Positions 8,669 through 16,576 are shown, numbered from the stretch's first letter. The stretch is 36,861 nt of DNA from Streptococcus infantis (GCF_001579645.1 NZ_KQ970820.1:33606-70466), one strand, 5' to 3'. The notes: a model not told the origin generated them from the sequence alone. Translations and numbers: made by a program.

Positions 8669-9835
8669 CTAGTCTCCTCCTTTTTCTAATCGAGCTAACA
8701 TTTCTTTTTTCTTACGTTCTAGTTCTAAGCGAGTTTCTTCGCTAGTTTCATTCTTATATTCAGGATTGCTCCATTTAGGCACATTGGTTTTCGCTGGGGC
8801 AGTCTGATTCTGCTTTTGCGTTTTTGCTTTTTGGCCACGTTCACGAATACGGAGAACTGCCTCCTCGGCACTACGGATATTTTGATAGGCGTAGTCATTA
8901 GCCACCTTCATGGCGTATTTTTCATTGATATTGGCCGAATCAACCTTATTAAAGGTCAAGAGCAAGATAACATTGATTACTTCATCCAGCAAGCCCAAGG
9001 CCGCCATCTGCTGGAGCAGGTCTCGTTCAGTCTGGGTAATACTTCCCTTGCGAGTCTGCTTAATCTCAGCAAGGAACTGCAAGGCTGTCTTTTTCTTAGC
9101 CTCTCGGATAATGGTCGCCTCCTTGGGACTAAAGTCAGAAGTCACAGGCTTTTGCGCTATCTTTTCACGGATGCGTTTGACAGAAATCACTTGCGACACT
9201 GCTGTCGCTTTGGCTACTTGATAAGTCTCAAACCAGGTCCATTTCTGCTCATCAGCTATTGCAAACAAGGCCAAAACATCCGAAGTCTCATCTTGAAAAC
9301 GAAGACCATCACGAGCCATGAGCTGACGGAAATGCTCCAAATCAAAATCATCTGCTGCAGGCTGACTGCTAGAGGTTTCTTGACTCGCAGACTCAGATAA
9401 CTGAGGAAAGATTTGACTCAAGGCCACCGAGATAGGCTCTCCCTCAATACTTGCCTGTCTCATGGCTGCAACCGCACTATCCCCAATCATTTTTTCTAAC
9501 AAGGTCCGATAAACTGTATGTTGTAAAAATTCTTGAGTTGATAAGGGAGGATGGAGTAACAAGTTATAGGCCTCCCCCTGCTGATAGAGGGTCACCAATT
9601 TCATGGCTGTCAGAGTTTTAAAAGCCTTTAAAAGACTATCCATCCCAAAATTCAAATGATTGAGCATGGCTGCAAAGAGATGCTCCTTTTGACCATCATC
9701 CCAAAAAGTCACAGCATAAAGATAGAGGCTCAGCGCCTCCTGACCGATAATCGGGAGGTAGCACTGCACCATTGATGAGGTATCTTGCGACACCCGATTA
9801 TTCTTTACAAAAGAAAAACGGTCATTTGGCTTCAT
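8669..9835 (-). CDS. dnaB: Replication initiation/membrane attachment protein DnaB (Firmicute type)
   Basis: This 388-residue protein is the low-GC Gram-positive DnaB, not the replicative helicase. It has an N-terminal winged-helix region and a DnaB/DnaD C-terminal homology region, where YAMKVANDYAYQNIRSAEEA fits the family's helical pattern, and ends in a Lys/Glu-rich tail. It works with DnaD and DnaI to remodel DNA and load helicase at the origin and at stalled forks. It starts directly after the nrdR stop (TAA then ATG) and ends directly before dnaI, so the three genes are tightly packed. Confidence 0.93.
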   Translation of the reverse strand: MKPNDRFSFVKNNRVSQDTSSMVQCYLPIIGQEALSLYLYAVTFWDDGQKEHLFAAMLNHLNFGMDSLLKAFKTLTAMKLVTLYQQGEAYNLLLHPPLSTQEFLQHTVYRTLLEKMIGDSAVAAMRQASIEGEPISVALSQIFPQLSESASQETSSSQPAADDFDLEHFRQLMARDGLRFQDETSDVLALFAIADEQKWTWFETYQVAKATAVSQVISVKRIREKIAQKPVTSDFSPKEATIIREAKKKTALQFLAEIKQTRKGSITQTERDLLQQMAALGLLDEVINVILLLTFNKVDSANINEKYAMKVANDYAYQNIRSAEEAVLRIRERGQKAKTQKQNQTAPAKTNVPKWSNPEYKNETSEETRLELERKKKEMLARLEKGGD

Positions 9836-10309
9836 TTATTTTTCCTTTTTCTTTTTAGAGGATTGTGTAATCTGCTGGAGTAGGCTTTCAAGCTCACTCA
9901 CATCCTTAAAACTACGGTAAACACTGGCAAAACGGACATAAGTAATCTCATCTAGCTCTGCCAACTCTTCCATAACCAAGGAACCAATAACCTCACTCTG
10001 AATTTCATTTTCATTGCGACTACGGAGTTTTTGTTCGATGCGATTGACCACCATGCCAATCTCATCACTAGACACTGGACGTTTCTGGGCTGAACGAATA
10101 ATCCCGTTAAAGATTTTATCTCTTGAAAATTGTTCCCGTGTACCATCTTTTTTGACCACAACTAGTGTTCTCTCTTCAACACGTTCATAGGTTGTAAAAC
10201 GATGCTGACACTCTTCACACTCACGTCTTCTTCTGATTGTATTTCCTTCTTCAGCCTGGCGACTATCGATCACACTTGATTTTGTAGCGCCACATTTTGG
10301 ACAACGCAT
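9836..10309 (-). CDS. nrdR: Transcriptional repressor NrdR
   Basis: ATP/dATP-sensing repressor of ribonucleotide reductase genes. The start at 10309 is supported by AAGGAGG seven bases upstream and by the universal MRCPKCG beginning; an upstream in-frame extension to 10390 would add 27 unrelated residues. The 157-residue protein has a four-cysteine zinc ribbon (Cys3, Cys6, Cys31, Cys34) followed by an ATP-cone domain (about 49-139). It heads the dnaB-dnaI operon, placing control of dNTP supply with replication initiation, an arrangement common in Firmicutes. Confidence 0.97.
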   Translation of the reverse strand: MRCPKCGATKSSVIDSRQAEEGNTIRRRRECEECQHRFTTYERVEERTLVVVKKDGTREQFSRDKIFNGIIRSAQKRPVSSDEIGMVVNRIEQKLRSRNENEIQSEVIGSLVMEELAELDEITYVRFASVYRSFKDVSELESLLQQITQSSKKKKEK

Positions 10310-10337
10310 GCCTTTCCCTCCTTGTCGTTTTCTTTTC

Positions 10338-10365
10338 ATTATACCATTTTTTAAGAGATTCCCAA
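10338..10365 (-). promoter_or_regulatory. Promoter of the nrdR-dnaB-dnaI operon
   Basis: On the minus strand, TTGGGA (10360-10365), a 16-base spacer and TATAAT (10338-10343), with TG one base before the -10, give an extended sigma-A promoter about 30 bases before the nrdR start codon. Confidence 0.75.
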
Positions 10366-10383
10366 AATAATTCTCCTTTTGGC

Positions 10384-10412
10384 TTGACAAGTTTTTTGTT
10401 TTGTTGTATTAT
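10384..10412 (+). promoter_or_regulatory. Promoter of the GntR-ABC operon
   Basis: A consensus TTGACA (10384-10389), 17-base spacer and TATTAT (10407-10412) predict a start near 10419, about 30 bases before the GntR ATG. It is back to back with the nrdR promoter. Confidence 0.85.
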
Positions 10413-10448
10413 TGAATTAACACAAAGGTGATTAGAAAGGAGATCGTG

Positions 10449-10814
10449 ATGTCTTGGACATTTGATAACAATAAACCCATTTATTTGCAGATTATGGAGA
10501 AAATCAAATTGCAGATTATTTCCCATAAACTCGAGCCCAATCAACAGCTTCCAACCGTTAGAGAATTGGCTAGAGAGGCAGGTGTCAATCCCAACACCAT
10601 CCAGCGTGCCCTATCGGACTTGGAGAGAGAAGGCTTTGTCTATACCAAGCGAACATCTGGACGCTTTGTCACAGAGGATTTGGACTTGATCCTCCAATCC
10701 CGTAAGCAACTGTCAGAAGAACAGCTGCAACAGTTTGTAACAGGCATGGTAGAATTCGGCTATGAAAAAGAAGAACTACCGACTGTTTTGAGAGATTATA
10801 TTGAAGGAGTTTAA
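10449..10814 (+). CDS. YtrA-subfamily GntR transcriptional regulator
   Basis: A short GntR protein of 121 residues. Its winged helix-turn-helix lies at about 9-77, including QLPTVRELAREAGVNPNT and the wing TKRTSGRFV, followed only by a short helical tail with no large effector domain. This is the YtrA layout, whose members usually repress an adjacent ABC transporter operon. The ATG at 10449 is chosen because AAAGGAGA (10436-10443) sits at ideal spacing; the longer frame from 10428 lacks a site. The ABC ATPase starts 3 bases after its stop, consistent with autoregulation of a gntR-ABC operon. The inducing signal is not visible. Confidence 0.9.
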   Translation: MSWTFDNNKPIYLQIMEKIKLQIISHKLEPNQQLPTVRELAREAGVNPNTIQRALSDLEREGFVYTKRTSGRFVTEDLDLILQSRKQLSEEQLQQFVTGMVEFGYEKEELPTVLRDYIEGV

Positions 10815-10817
10815 ACT

Positions 10818-11513
10818 ATGACCTTGTTAGCATTTGAAAATGTGTCAAAATCCTATGGAGCAAGCCCTGCTCTTACAAATGTTTCCCTTGAAATTCCAGC
10901 TGGAAAAATCGTTGGTCTCCTTGGTCCAAACGGTTCTGGAAAGACAACCTTGATTAAACTAATCAACGGCTTGCTACAGCCAGAGGAAGGGCGTATCCTT
11001 ATCAATGGCATGGAACCAAGCCCAGCAACTAAAGCGATTGTTTCTTATCTGCCTGATACGACCTATCTCAACGAGCAGATGAAGGTCAAGGAAGCTCTCA
11101 CTTATTTCAAGACCTTCTACCAAGATTTTAATCTGGAACGTGCTCAAGGTCTTCTTCGTGACCTTGGCATTGATGAAAATAGCCGTTTCAAGAAACTCTC
11201 AAAAGGGAACAAAGAAAAGGTTCAGTTGATCCTTGTCATGAGTCGTGATGCTCGTCTATATGTGCTTGATGAACCAATCGGGGGTGTCGACCCCGCAGCT
11301 CGTGACTATATCTTGAACACCATCATCAACAACTACTCTCCAACTTCGACTGTCTTGATTTCAACCCACTTGATTTCAGATATTGAACCAATCTTGGATG
11401 AGATTATCTTCCTCAAGGATGGAAAAGTCGTCCGTCAAGGAAATGTTGATGATATTCGCTATGAGTCTGGAGAGTCTATCGACCAAATCTTCCGCCACGA
11501 ATTCAAAGCCTAG
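10818..11513 (+). CDS. ABC transporter ATP-binding protein
   Basis: A 231-residue ATPase with Walker A GPNGSGKT (36-43), signature LSKGN (127-131) and Walker B RLYVLDEP (146-153), followed by STHL as the switch histidine motif. The signature begins LSKG rather than LSGG, as is common in exporter-type ATPases of the YtrB/EcsA-like group. It pairs with the membrane protein 15 bases downstream. Exported substrate is unknown; YtrA-linked systems often respond to cell-envelope stress or peptide antibiotics, which is family context only. Confidence 0.93.
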   Translation: MTLLAFENVSKSYGASPALTNVSLEIPAGKIVGLLGPNGSGKTTLIKLINGLLQPEEGRILINGMEPSPATKAIVSYLPDTTYLNEQMKVKEALTYFKTFYQDFNLERAQGLLRDLGIDENSRFKKLSKGNKEKVQLILVMSRDARLYVLDEPIGGVDPAARDYILNTIINNYSPTSTVLISTHLISDIEPILDEIIFLKDGKVVRQGNVDDIRYESGESIDQIFRHEFKA

Positions 11514-11528
11514 TTAAAGGAGATTATT

Positions 11529-12260
11529 ATGTTTTGGAATTTAGTTCGTTATGAATTTAAAAATGTTAACAAATGGTATTTAGCCCTCTATGGTGCTGTG
11601 TTGGCTCTTTCTGCCCTTATCGGGGTTCAAGCTAGTTCCCTAAAATCCATCGATACACCTGATCAACAAATGATTATGTTAGTTTTTCTGGCTCTAGTTT
11701 TTGGTGGACTAATCATTACCTTAAGTATTTCAACCTTGATTTTGATCATTCGTCGCTTCAAGGGTAGTGTCTACGATCGTCAGGGATACCTAACTCTAAC
11801 ACTCCCCGTATCTGAGCACCAAATCATTTTATCCAAACTTTTGGGTGCTTTCATCTGGTCTCTGGCGAGCTCATTAGTCTTTATCTTGAGTATTTATATC
11901 ATTTTAGTTCTGACTGGTGCAAACTTCCTTGATATCTTTTCTCTCGAATACCTCTTTAAATTTTACATGGATAGTTTCTGGCTTTCTGTGATTTCATATA
12001 TCCTCAGCACAATTTCAGGAATCCTTTGCATCTACTTGGCAATCTCTATCGGACAACTCTTTAATGAATACCGTACAGCTCTTGCCGTTTTAGCCTATAT
12101 TGTTATCCAAACCATTCTCGGCTTTGTCGGTCTCAACCTTCGCATAGATTTCGACTACAATTGGATGATCTCCTTTGAAATCGTTAAAGACCTCATCCTC
12201 AGCGCAGCCTTCTATCTCGGAACCTACTATATCTTGAAAAATAAAGTTAATTTGCAATAA
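11529..12260 (+). CDS. ABC transporter permease, ABC-2 type
   Basis: A 243-residue integral membrane protein with about six hydrophobic segments (roughly residues 17-38, 50-75, 105-135, 150-178, 185-205 and 215-235). The cytoplasmic RRFKGSVYDRQGYLTLTLPV segment is typical of ABC-2 permeases next to YtrA/EcsA-like ATPases. It ends seven bases before a strong terminator, so the unit is the three-gene operon gntR-ATPase-permease. The substrate is not recognisable. Confidence 0.88.
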   Translation: MFWNLVRYEFKNVNKWYLALYGAVLALSALIGVQASSLKSIDTPDQQMIMLVFLALVFGGLIITLSISTLILIIRRFKGSVYDRQGYLTLTLPVSEHQIILSKLLGAFIWSLASSLVFILSIYIILVLTGANFLDIFSLEYLFKFYMDSFWLSVISYILSTISGILCIYLAISIGQLFNEYRTALAVLAYIVIQTILGFVGLNLRIDFDYNWMISFEIVKDLILSAAFYLGTYYILKNKVNLQ

Positions 12261-12266
12261 AAAATG

Positions 12267-12290
12267 CCCAGCTACTAGAGCTGGGTTTTT
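12267..12290. terminator. Terminator between the ABC operon and lrgB
   Basis: CCCAGCT / AGCTGGG with a 5-base loop, then TTTTT on the plus strand; an A-run on the other side lets it also serve lrgAB, whose stop is at 12294. Confidence 0.9.
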
Positions 12291-12293
12291 GCG

Positions 12294-12989
12294 TTAACTC
12301 AAAATCAAATTAGCTACAATAGGACTGATAAATACATAGAGAATACCTGTAACACCGATGGCTAGTCCTCCCATAGCACCTGCAACTGGTCCATAGCGAA
12401 AGGCCGTTCCAGTTCCAACGGCGTGACCTGTTCCACCCAGGGCTAGTCCAGCCGCTACTGGATCGTCTATTTTTAGCCACTTTAGAAGTGTTGGGCCGAT
12501 AACGCTGGTCAAAATCCCAGTCGCTACGACAACTACTAGGGTCACTGTAGTCAAGCCCTGCAACTTTTCTGTAATCCCTACTGCCATAGCGGTCGTTACT
12601 GACTTAGGAAAGAGGGAAATAGCTAGGAAAAAGTCCATGCCAAAGATTTTTGCGACTAGGGCTGTAAAAGTGGTATTGACGATGACAGCTAGAAAACTAC
12701 CCAGCAAAATACTCCTAACATGATGCTTCATCAAGTGGAAACTCTTATAGAGGGGAATTCCTAGAGCCACTGTTGAAGGAACAATCAAGTTATTAAGATA
12801 AACCCCACCTTGGTAGTAATCTTGGTAGGAAATGCCAGTTACCTTTAGAAAGATGATAATAAAAATAGCTGACAGCAACAAGGGAGTCGTTAAGGGATGA
12901 GGATAGCGTCTGAAAATCATCATTCCCCCAAGATAGGCTAAGATTGACAAAGCAATCCCAAATAGGGGATTGGATACAAATTCGCTCAT
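12294..12989 (-). CDS. lrgB: LrgB/CidB-family membrane protein
   Basis: A 231-residue protein with several membrane segments and the conserved LrgB regions PLYKSFHLMK, LFPKSVTTAMAVGI and GGTGHAVGTGTAFRYG. With LrgA it forms a system first described as holin/antiholin-like control of murein hydrolases; in S. mutans LrgAB has also been linked to pyruvate uptake. Its ATG overlaps the lrgA stop by 4 bases, so the pair is translationally coupled. Confidence 0.93.
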   Translation of the reverse strand: MSEFVSNPLFGIALSILAYLGGMMIFRRYPHPLTTPLLLSAIFIIIFLKVTGISYQDYYQGGVYLNNLIVPSTVALGIPLYKSFHLMKHHVRSILLGSFLAVIVNTTFTALVAKIFGMDFFLAISLFPKSVTTAMAVGITEKLQGLTTVTLVVVVATGILTSVIGPTLLKWLKIDDPVAAGLALGGTGHAVGTGTAFRYGPVAGAMGGLAIGVTGILYVFISPIVANLILS

Positions 12990-13360
12990 TTAGCACCTCT
13001 TTCTTCGTAGTCACCTTCATAGCGTTTTTTGATAAATTGAACCACAAGCGCAATCAAGATGATATTGATTACTGCTGCAAAAAAGACAATCAAGACAATC
13101 GGGAAGAGATAGGGAGCAATCACATCAAACTTTTCCATAATTCCAACCGCAGGAGGTAGAAAGAGGATGGTCATGTTGGCCAGTAAAAAGTTCCCCACCA
13201 TATTGACATGGCGGATACGCAGCCACTTGAACTGCAAGGCTAGAAACAGAATAATCAAGCCGATGATACTTCCTGGTATGGGCAAATGAAAAAAACTGGA
13301 GATTCCTTCACCGATTAGAGAAATCACAAAGAGAATCATTAACTGAACATATAACTTCAT
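12986..13360 (-). CDS. lrgA: LrgA/CidA-family holin-like membrane protein
   Basis: A 124-residue protein with four hydrophobic segments and the family motif PIPGSIIGLIILF near the second segment, ending in a charged tail. The start at 13360 has GTGGAG six bases upstream and gives the normal family N-terminus (MKLYVQLM); the frame is open for 20 further codons but without a ribosome site. It acts in the membrane together with LrgB. It is divergent from marR, whose promoter begins about 25 bases from the lrg -35. Confidence 0.93.
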   Translation of the reverse strand: MKLYVQLMILFVISLIGEGISSFFHLPIPGSIIGLIILFLALQFKWLRIRHVNMVGNFLLANMTILFLPPAVGIMEKFDVIAPYLFPIVLIVFFAAVINIILIALVVQFIKKRYEGDYEERGAK

Positions 13361-13392
13361 TGTAAACTCCACAAATAGACTTTCTGCATACC

Positions 13393-13420
13393 AGTTTACT
13401 CTTTTTTCAGAAAATTTCAA
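13393..13420 (-). promoter_or_regulatory. Probable lrgAB promoter
   Basis: On the minus strand, TTGAAA (13415-13420), a 16-base spacer and TAAACT (13393-13398), about 33 bases before the lrgA start. It is a moderate match. Confidence 0.5.
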
Positions 13421-13444
13421 GGAAATATATAAGAAACATCCTTC

Positions 13445-13487
13445 TTGCTATCTATTCCAAAAAGTTGTATACTAATTGCGTGCGCAA
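13445..13487 (+). promoter_or_regulatory. marR promoter with palindromic operator, site 1
   Basis: TTGCTA (13445-13450), 17-base spacer and TATACT (13468-13473). Directly after the -10, over the expected start point, lies the palindrome TTGCG-TG-CGCAA (13476-13487). The same 15-base core TTGCGTGCGCAAGCA recurs at 13939-13953 upstream of the DUF4649-trxA pair. This is most simply an autoregulatory MarR operator. Confidence 0.75.
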
Positions 13488-13540
13488 GCATCTCAGATAG
13501 GCAAATCTGTTTATAACTAGCATATAGAAAGGAGATTGAT

Positions 13541-13921
13541 ATGACTTACTTAGAAAAATGGTTTGACTTCAACCGCCGACAAGTAGAGCTAGAAGCACTT
13601 TTAGAGCAAACGATTGCTGAGCAGAGTGACCAAAGCCTAACGCTCAAAGAATTCTATCTCTTGCACTTTTTAAATCAGGCTCAAGAAAAATCTTTGAGAC
13701 AGATTGACCTGCCGGACAAACTCCATCTGAGTCCAAGCGCAGTATCACGAATGGTGGCACGCCTAGAAGCCAAAAACTGCGGTTTACTTAGTCGGAGATG
13801 TTGTGACCAGGATAAGCGAGCTAGTTTTATCTGCCTCACTAAGGAGGGTCAGACAACTCTTGCCTATCTACAAAAAGCTGTAGAAGAGAGCCTTGAAACA
13901 AAAGCAAGTTGGCTTTCCTAA
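13541..13921 (+). CDS. MarR-family transcriptional regulator, cysteine-rich wing
   Basis: A 126-residue winged helix-turn-helix regulator with the recognition region LHLSPSAVSRMVARLEAKN (about 61-79) followed by the wing. The wing carries an unusual cluster, Cys80, Cys87, Cys88 and Cys98, where MarR proteins usually have no cysteine (typical wing RRPDPxDRR). Matching palindromes lie over its own promoter and just upstream of the DUF4649-trxA promoter. I infer a thiol- or metal-responsive repressor of itself and of thioredoxin; effector and targets are not proven. AAAGGAGA lies at good spacing before the ATG. Confidence 0.88.
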   Translation: MTYLEKWFDFNRRQVELEALLEQTIAEQSDQSLTLKEFYLLHFLNQAQEKSLRQIDLPDKLHLSPSAVSRMVARLEAKNCGLLSRRCCDQDKRASFICLTKEGQTTLAYLQKAVEESLETKASWLS

Positions 13922-13937
13922 AATTTTTACAAAAAAA

Positions 13938-13988
13938 CTTGCGTGCGCAAGCAATTTTCTTGACATTCCTTTTTCCAAGGAGTAAAAT
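13938..13988 (+). promoter_or_regulatory. DUF4649-trxA promoter with palindromic operator, site 2
   Basis: The perfect palindrome CTTGCG-TG-CGCAAG (13938-13951) lies 8 bases before a consensus promoter: TTGACA (13960-13965), 17-base spacer, TAAAAT (13983-13988). The core is identical to site 1 in front of marR. Here the operator sits upstream of the -35 rather than over the start, so the effect of binding could differ from that at marR. Confidence 0.78.
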
Positions 13989-14017
13989 GAAGATATGATT
14001 TAGCAAAGGAGAATCTT

Positions 14018-14239
14018 ATGATTGAAATCACTTATCTTGATGCCAGCAAGCAAGAGAGAACCATGACCTTCGAGTCTTATGAAGAATTTGAACGTTCTCA
14101 ACATGCCTGCCTGATTGGTGTCGCAGACTACTACCCTGTCCAAAAAGTAACCTACAAGGGGCATGATTTGGACTACCATGGGACTTATGGAGATGTCTTC
14201 TTCTATCTCATGAAACAAGATTTAAGCCAATATAATTAA
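14018..14239 (+). CDS. DUF4649 family small protein
   Basis: A 73-residue protein rich in acidic and aromatic residues (YEEFERSQ, ADYYPVQKV, GHDLDYHGTYGDVFFYLMKQ) that fits the streptococcal DUF4649 family of unknown function. It has no signal peptide or membrane segment. AAAGGAG precedes the ATG at good spacing. trxA starts 14 bases after its stop, so the two are co-transcribed from the promoter at 13960-13988. Confidence 0.85.
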   Translation: MIEITYLDASKQERTMTFESYEEFERSQHACLIGVADYYPVQKVTYKGHDLDYHGTYGDVFFYLMKQDLSQYN

Positions 14240-14253
14240 AAAGGAGAAATACT

Positions 14254-14568
14254 ATGGCAAAAGCAATTACAGATGCAACATTCGAACAAGAAACTAAAGA
14301 CGGATTGGTCTTGGTTGACTTCTGGGCAACTTGGTGTGGTCCATGTCGTATGCAAGGTCCAATCTTGGATAAATTGTCTGAAGAACTTTCAGAAGATGTC
14401 TTGAAGATCGTTAAAATGGACGTTGATGAAAACCCAAACACAGCTCGTTCATTCGGTATCATGTCTATCCCTACTCTTCTTTTCAAAAAAGATGGACAAG
14501 TGGTTAAACAAGTTGCTGGTGTTCATACAGCAGAACAAATCAAAGCTATCGTTGCTGAATTGAGTTAA
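14254..14568 (+). CDS. trxA: Thioredoxin
   Basis: A standard 104-residue thioredoxin with active site WCGPC (Cys28 and Cys31), the buried Asp22 in VDF and cis-Pro in MSIPTLLF. It reduces protein disulfides in the cytoplasm using thioredoxin reductase. It is second gene after DUF4649 behind a MarR-type operator, and a terminator follows directly. Confidence 0.97.
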   Translation: MAKAITDATFEQETKDGLVLVDFWATWCGPCRMQGPILDKLSEELSEDVLKIVKMDVDENPNTARSFGIMSIPTLLFKKDGQVVKQVAGVHTAEQIKAIVAELS

Positions 14569-14576
14569 TCATACTA

Positions 14577-14608
14577 GAGACCAAGTGCATTCATTTGGTC
14601 TCTTTTTT
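14577..14608 (+). terminator. trxA terminator
   Basis: GAGACCAA / TTGGTCTC (8 bp, 10-base loop) followed closely by TTTTTT. Confidence 0.93.
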
Positions 14609-14616
14609 CTTCCCCT

Positions 14617-14645
14617 TTGCCATTTTTCAAAAAATATGCTAGACT
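14617..14645 (+). promoter_or_regulatory. Promoter of the queCDEF operon
   Basis: TTGCCA (14617-14622), 17-base spacer and TAGACT (14640-14645) with TG one base upstream (extended -10). The predicted start near 14652 leaves a leader of about 120 nt, which holds the riboswitch. Confidence 0.75.
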
Positions 14646-14660
14646 GTAATTAGAATATCA

Positions 14661-14733
14661 CGATGTTTGGGACATGCCATCGCTAAAAAAAACCTCTACT
14701 TGGTATTTTTTAGCTCCCTCTAGGGAGCTTTTT
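14661..14733 (+). promoter_or_regulatory. preQ1-I-like riboswitch with antiterminator and terminator
   Basis: Hairpin P1 CGATG / CATCG (14661-14665, 14678-14682) closes a 12-base loop and is followed by an A-rich tail CTAAAAAAAACC (14683-14694). Loop GG (14669-14671) can pair with tail CC (14693-14694), forming the H-type pseudoknot of preQ1-I aptamers. The tail can instead pair with 14702-14714 (12 of 13 positions) as an antiterminator. The right arm of that hairpin overlaps the terminator stem AGCTCCC / GGGAGCT (14712-14729), which is followed by TTTT. Ligand would hold the tail in the pseudoknot and free the terminator, turning off preQ1 synthesis. The folding was done by hand; the ligand is inferred from the que genes and the family layout. 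Confidence 0.8.
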
Positions 14734-14770
14734 GCGTGCTCTGAACATTTCCCATTTTGGAAGGAGTACT

Positions 14771-15424
14771 ATGAAACGTCAATCAGCCTTGGTCGTCTTT
14801 AGTGGCGGGCAAGATTCAACAACCTGCCTTTTCTGGGCCAAGCAACACTATGAAAAGGTCGAAGCCGTTACCTTTGCCTATGGCCAACGTCACCATCTCG
14901 AAATTCAAGTGGCCAAAGAAATCGCTGAGGAACAAGGAATTCGCCATCATATCCTAGATATGTCTCTGCTAGGACAAATTACTGAAAATGCCTTGACTTC
15001 CGATCTAGAAATTGAGCAAAAAGAAGGAGAGGTGCCTAATACCTTCGTTGACGGTCGCAATCACCTCTTTCTGTCCTTTGCTGCAGTCCTTGCCAAGCAG
15101 CGTGGAATTACGGATATTGTGACAGGAGTATGTGAAACAGACTTCTCAGGTTATCCTGACTGTCGGGATGTCTTTGTCAAATCACTCAATGTCACGCTCA
15201 ACCTTGCCATGGATTACGACTTCGTTATCCAAACACCTCTCATGTGGCTAGACAAGGCTGAAACTTGGAAATTAGCCGACCAACTTGGTGCCTTTGACTA
15301 TGTTCGTGAAAAGACCTTGACCTGCTACAATGGAATTATTGGTACTGGTTGTGGAGATTGTCCTGCCTGCCATCTACGCCAACATGGTTTAGAGGTTTAT
15401 CTCTCTCAGAAAGGAGAGGCCTGA
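14771..15424 (+). CDS. queC: 7-cyano-7-deazaguanine synthase QueC
   Basis: Converts 7-carboxy-7-deazaguanine to preQ0 with ATP and ammonia in queuosine biosynthesis. The 217-residue protein has the PP-loop SGGQDS (11-16) and a C-terminal zinc site Cys185-x8-Cys194-x2-Cys197-x2-Cys200. I took the ATG at 14771, which has GGAAGGAG just upstream; an in-frame TTG at 14732 would lie in the terminator T-run. It is the first gene of queC-queD-queE-queF, under the leader riboswitch; its stop overlaps the queD start (TGATG). Confidence 0.97.
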   Translation: MKRQSALVVFSGGQDSTTCLFWAKQHYEKVEAVTFAYGQRHHLEIQVAKEIAEEQGIRHHILDMSLLGQITENALTSDLEIEQKEGEVPNTFVDGRNHLFLSFAAVLAKQRGITDIVTGVCETDFSGYPDCRDVFVKSLNVTLNLAMDYDFVIQTPLMWLDKAETWKLADQLGAFDYVREKTLTCYNGIIGTGCGDCPACHLRQHGLEVYLSQKGEA

Positions 15425-15867
15425 TGTTTTTTGCCCCCAAAGAAATCAAACGAGAAACTGGGGAATCTCTTGTCTACAATCCTCACAGAACCTTAGTCTC
15501 CAAAGAATTTACCTTTGATGCTGCCCACCACCTCTTTCACTATGAGGGAAAATGCAAATCCCTACACGGCCATACCTATCATCTGCAAATCGCAGTCAGT
15601 GGATTTTTAGATGAACGTGGCATGACCTACGATTTTGGGGATATCAAACAAATCTACAAGGACTACTTAGAACCCCACTTGGATCATCGCTATCTCAACG
15701 AGACCCTGCCCTACATGAATACGACTGCTGAAAATATGGTTTACTGGATTTTCCAAACTATGAGCCAAGAGTTGCCAGATGAACGCGATCTCCGTTTGGA
15801 ATACGTTCGCCTCTATGAAACTCCGACTGCCTTTGCAGAGTTTAGACGGGAGTGGTTAGATGACTAG
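15424..15867 (+). CDS. queD: 6-carboxy-5,6,7,8-tetrahydropterin synthase QueD
   Basis: Converts 7,8-dihydroneopterin triphosphate to 6-carboxytetrahydropterin, the second step from GTP. The 147-residue protein has zinc-ligand and catalytic residues of the family: FDAAHH (His35), Cys44 in GKCKSLHGH, then His48 and His50, with a later LDH-x-YLNE segment. The start at 15424 overlaps the queC stop by one base and queE starts inside its end, so translation is coupled along the operon. Confidence 0.96.
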   Translation: MFFAPKEIKRETGESLVYNPHRTLVSKEFTFDAAHHLFHYEGKCKSLHGHTYHLQIAVSGFLDERGMTYDFGDIKQIYKDYLEPHLDHRYLNETLPYMNTTAENMVYWIFQTMSQELPDERDLRLEYVRLYETPTAFAEFRREWLDD

Positions 15868-16576
15868 TGAACGTGTACTTAAACTACCAGTTCTAGAAAT
15901 TTTTGGCCCAACCTTTCAAGGTGAAGGTCGTGCTATCGGCCAGAAAACCATGTTTGTCCGCACTGCAGGTTGCGACTATCACTGCGACTGGTGCGATTCT
16001 GCCTTTACTTGGGATGGTTCTGAAAAACCTACTCGCATGACAGCTGATGAAGTAATCGCTGAGTTAGATAAACTAGGAAGCTACGACTATGTAACTCTAT
16101 CTGGGGGAAATCCTGCTATCCTAGCAGCCAACATGGCCGAGTTAGTCACTAAGCTTAAGCAACGTGGGGTCACTCTGGCTGTTGAGACCCAGGGATCCCG
16201 TTGGCAAAATTGGTTAAAAGACATCGACCAGGTGACTCTGAGTCCCAAGCCTCCTTCATCCAAGATGGAAGTCAACTTTGAGACCTTGGACTTTATCGTT
16301 TCCCAACTAGACTCAGACAAAGTAACCTTTAAAATCCCTGTCTTTGATGATGCAGATCTAGCCTTTGCCAAAGGGATTCAAGAACGCTACCAACCAGATG
16401 TCCTCTTCTTATCGGCGGGAAATCCTGAGCCCAAGGCTACAGGCAATATTGTCCAAGACCAACTGGACCGCCTCAAAGAACTCTGGGAACGTGTCGCTGC
16501 CGACGATAGCTGGGGCAATGTCCGCGTCCTTCCTCAACTCCATACCCTCCTCTACGATAACCAACGTGGTGTTTAA
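15860..16576 (+). CDS. queE: 7-carboxy-7-deazaguanine synthase QueE (radical SAM)
   Basis: Radical SAM enzyme that rearranges 6-carboxytetrahydropterin to 7-carboxy-7-deazaguanine. The 238-residue protein has the cluster-binding motif Cys38-x3-Cys42-x2-Cys45, preceded by the substrate-site segment GPTFQGEGRAIGQKT, then TLSGGNPA and the late PQLHTLLYDNQRG tail. It overlaps queD by 8 bases. Confidence 0.96.
   Translation: MTSERVLKLPVLEIFGPTFQGEGRAIGQKTMFVRTAGCDYHCDWCDSAFTWDGSEKPTRMTADEVIAELDKLGSYDYVTLSGGNPAILAANMAELVTKLKQRGVTLAVETQGSRWQNWLKDIDQVTLSPKPPSSKMEVNFETLDFIVSQLDSDKVTFKIPVFDDADLAFAKGIQERYQPDVLFLSAGNPEPKATGNIVQDQLDRLKELWERVAADDSWGNVRVLPQLHTLLYDNQRGV

Noticed and set aside
10310..10390. 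Extended NrdR start at 10390
   Set aside because: The extra residues are not family-like and cross the promoter at 10338-10365; MRCPKCG at 10309 has a perfect AAGGAGG.
14732..14770. TTG at 14732 as the queC start
   Set aside because: It lies in the T-run of the riboswitch terminator, without a ribosome site; ATG at 14771 has AAGGAG and the family N-terminus.
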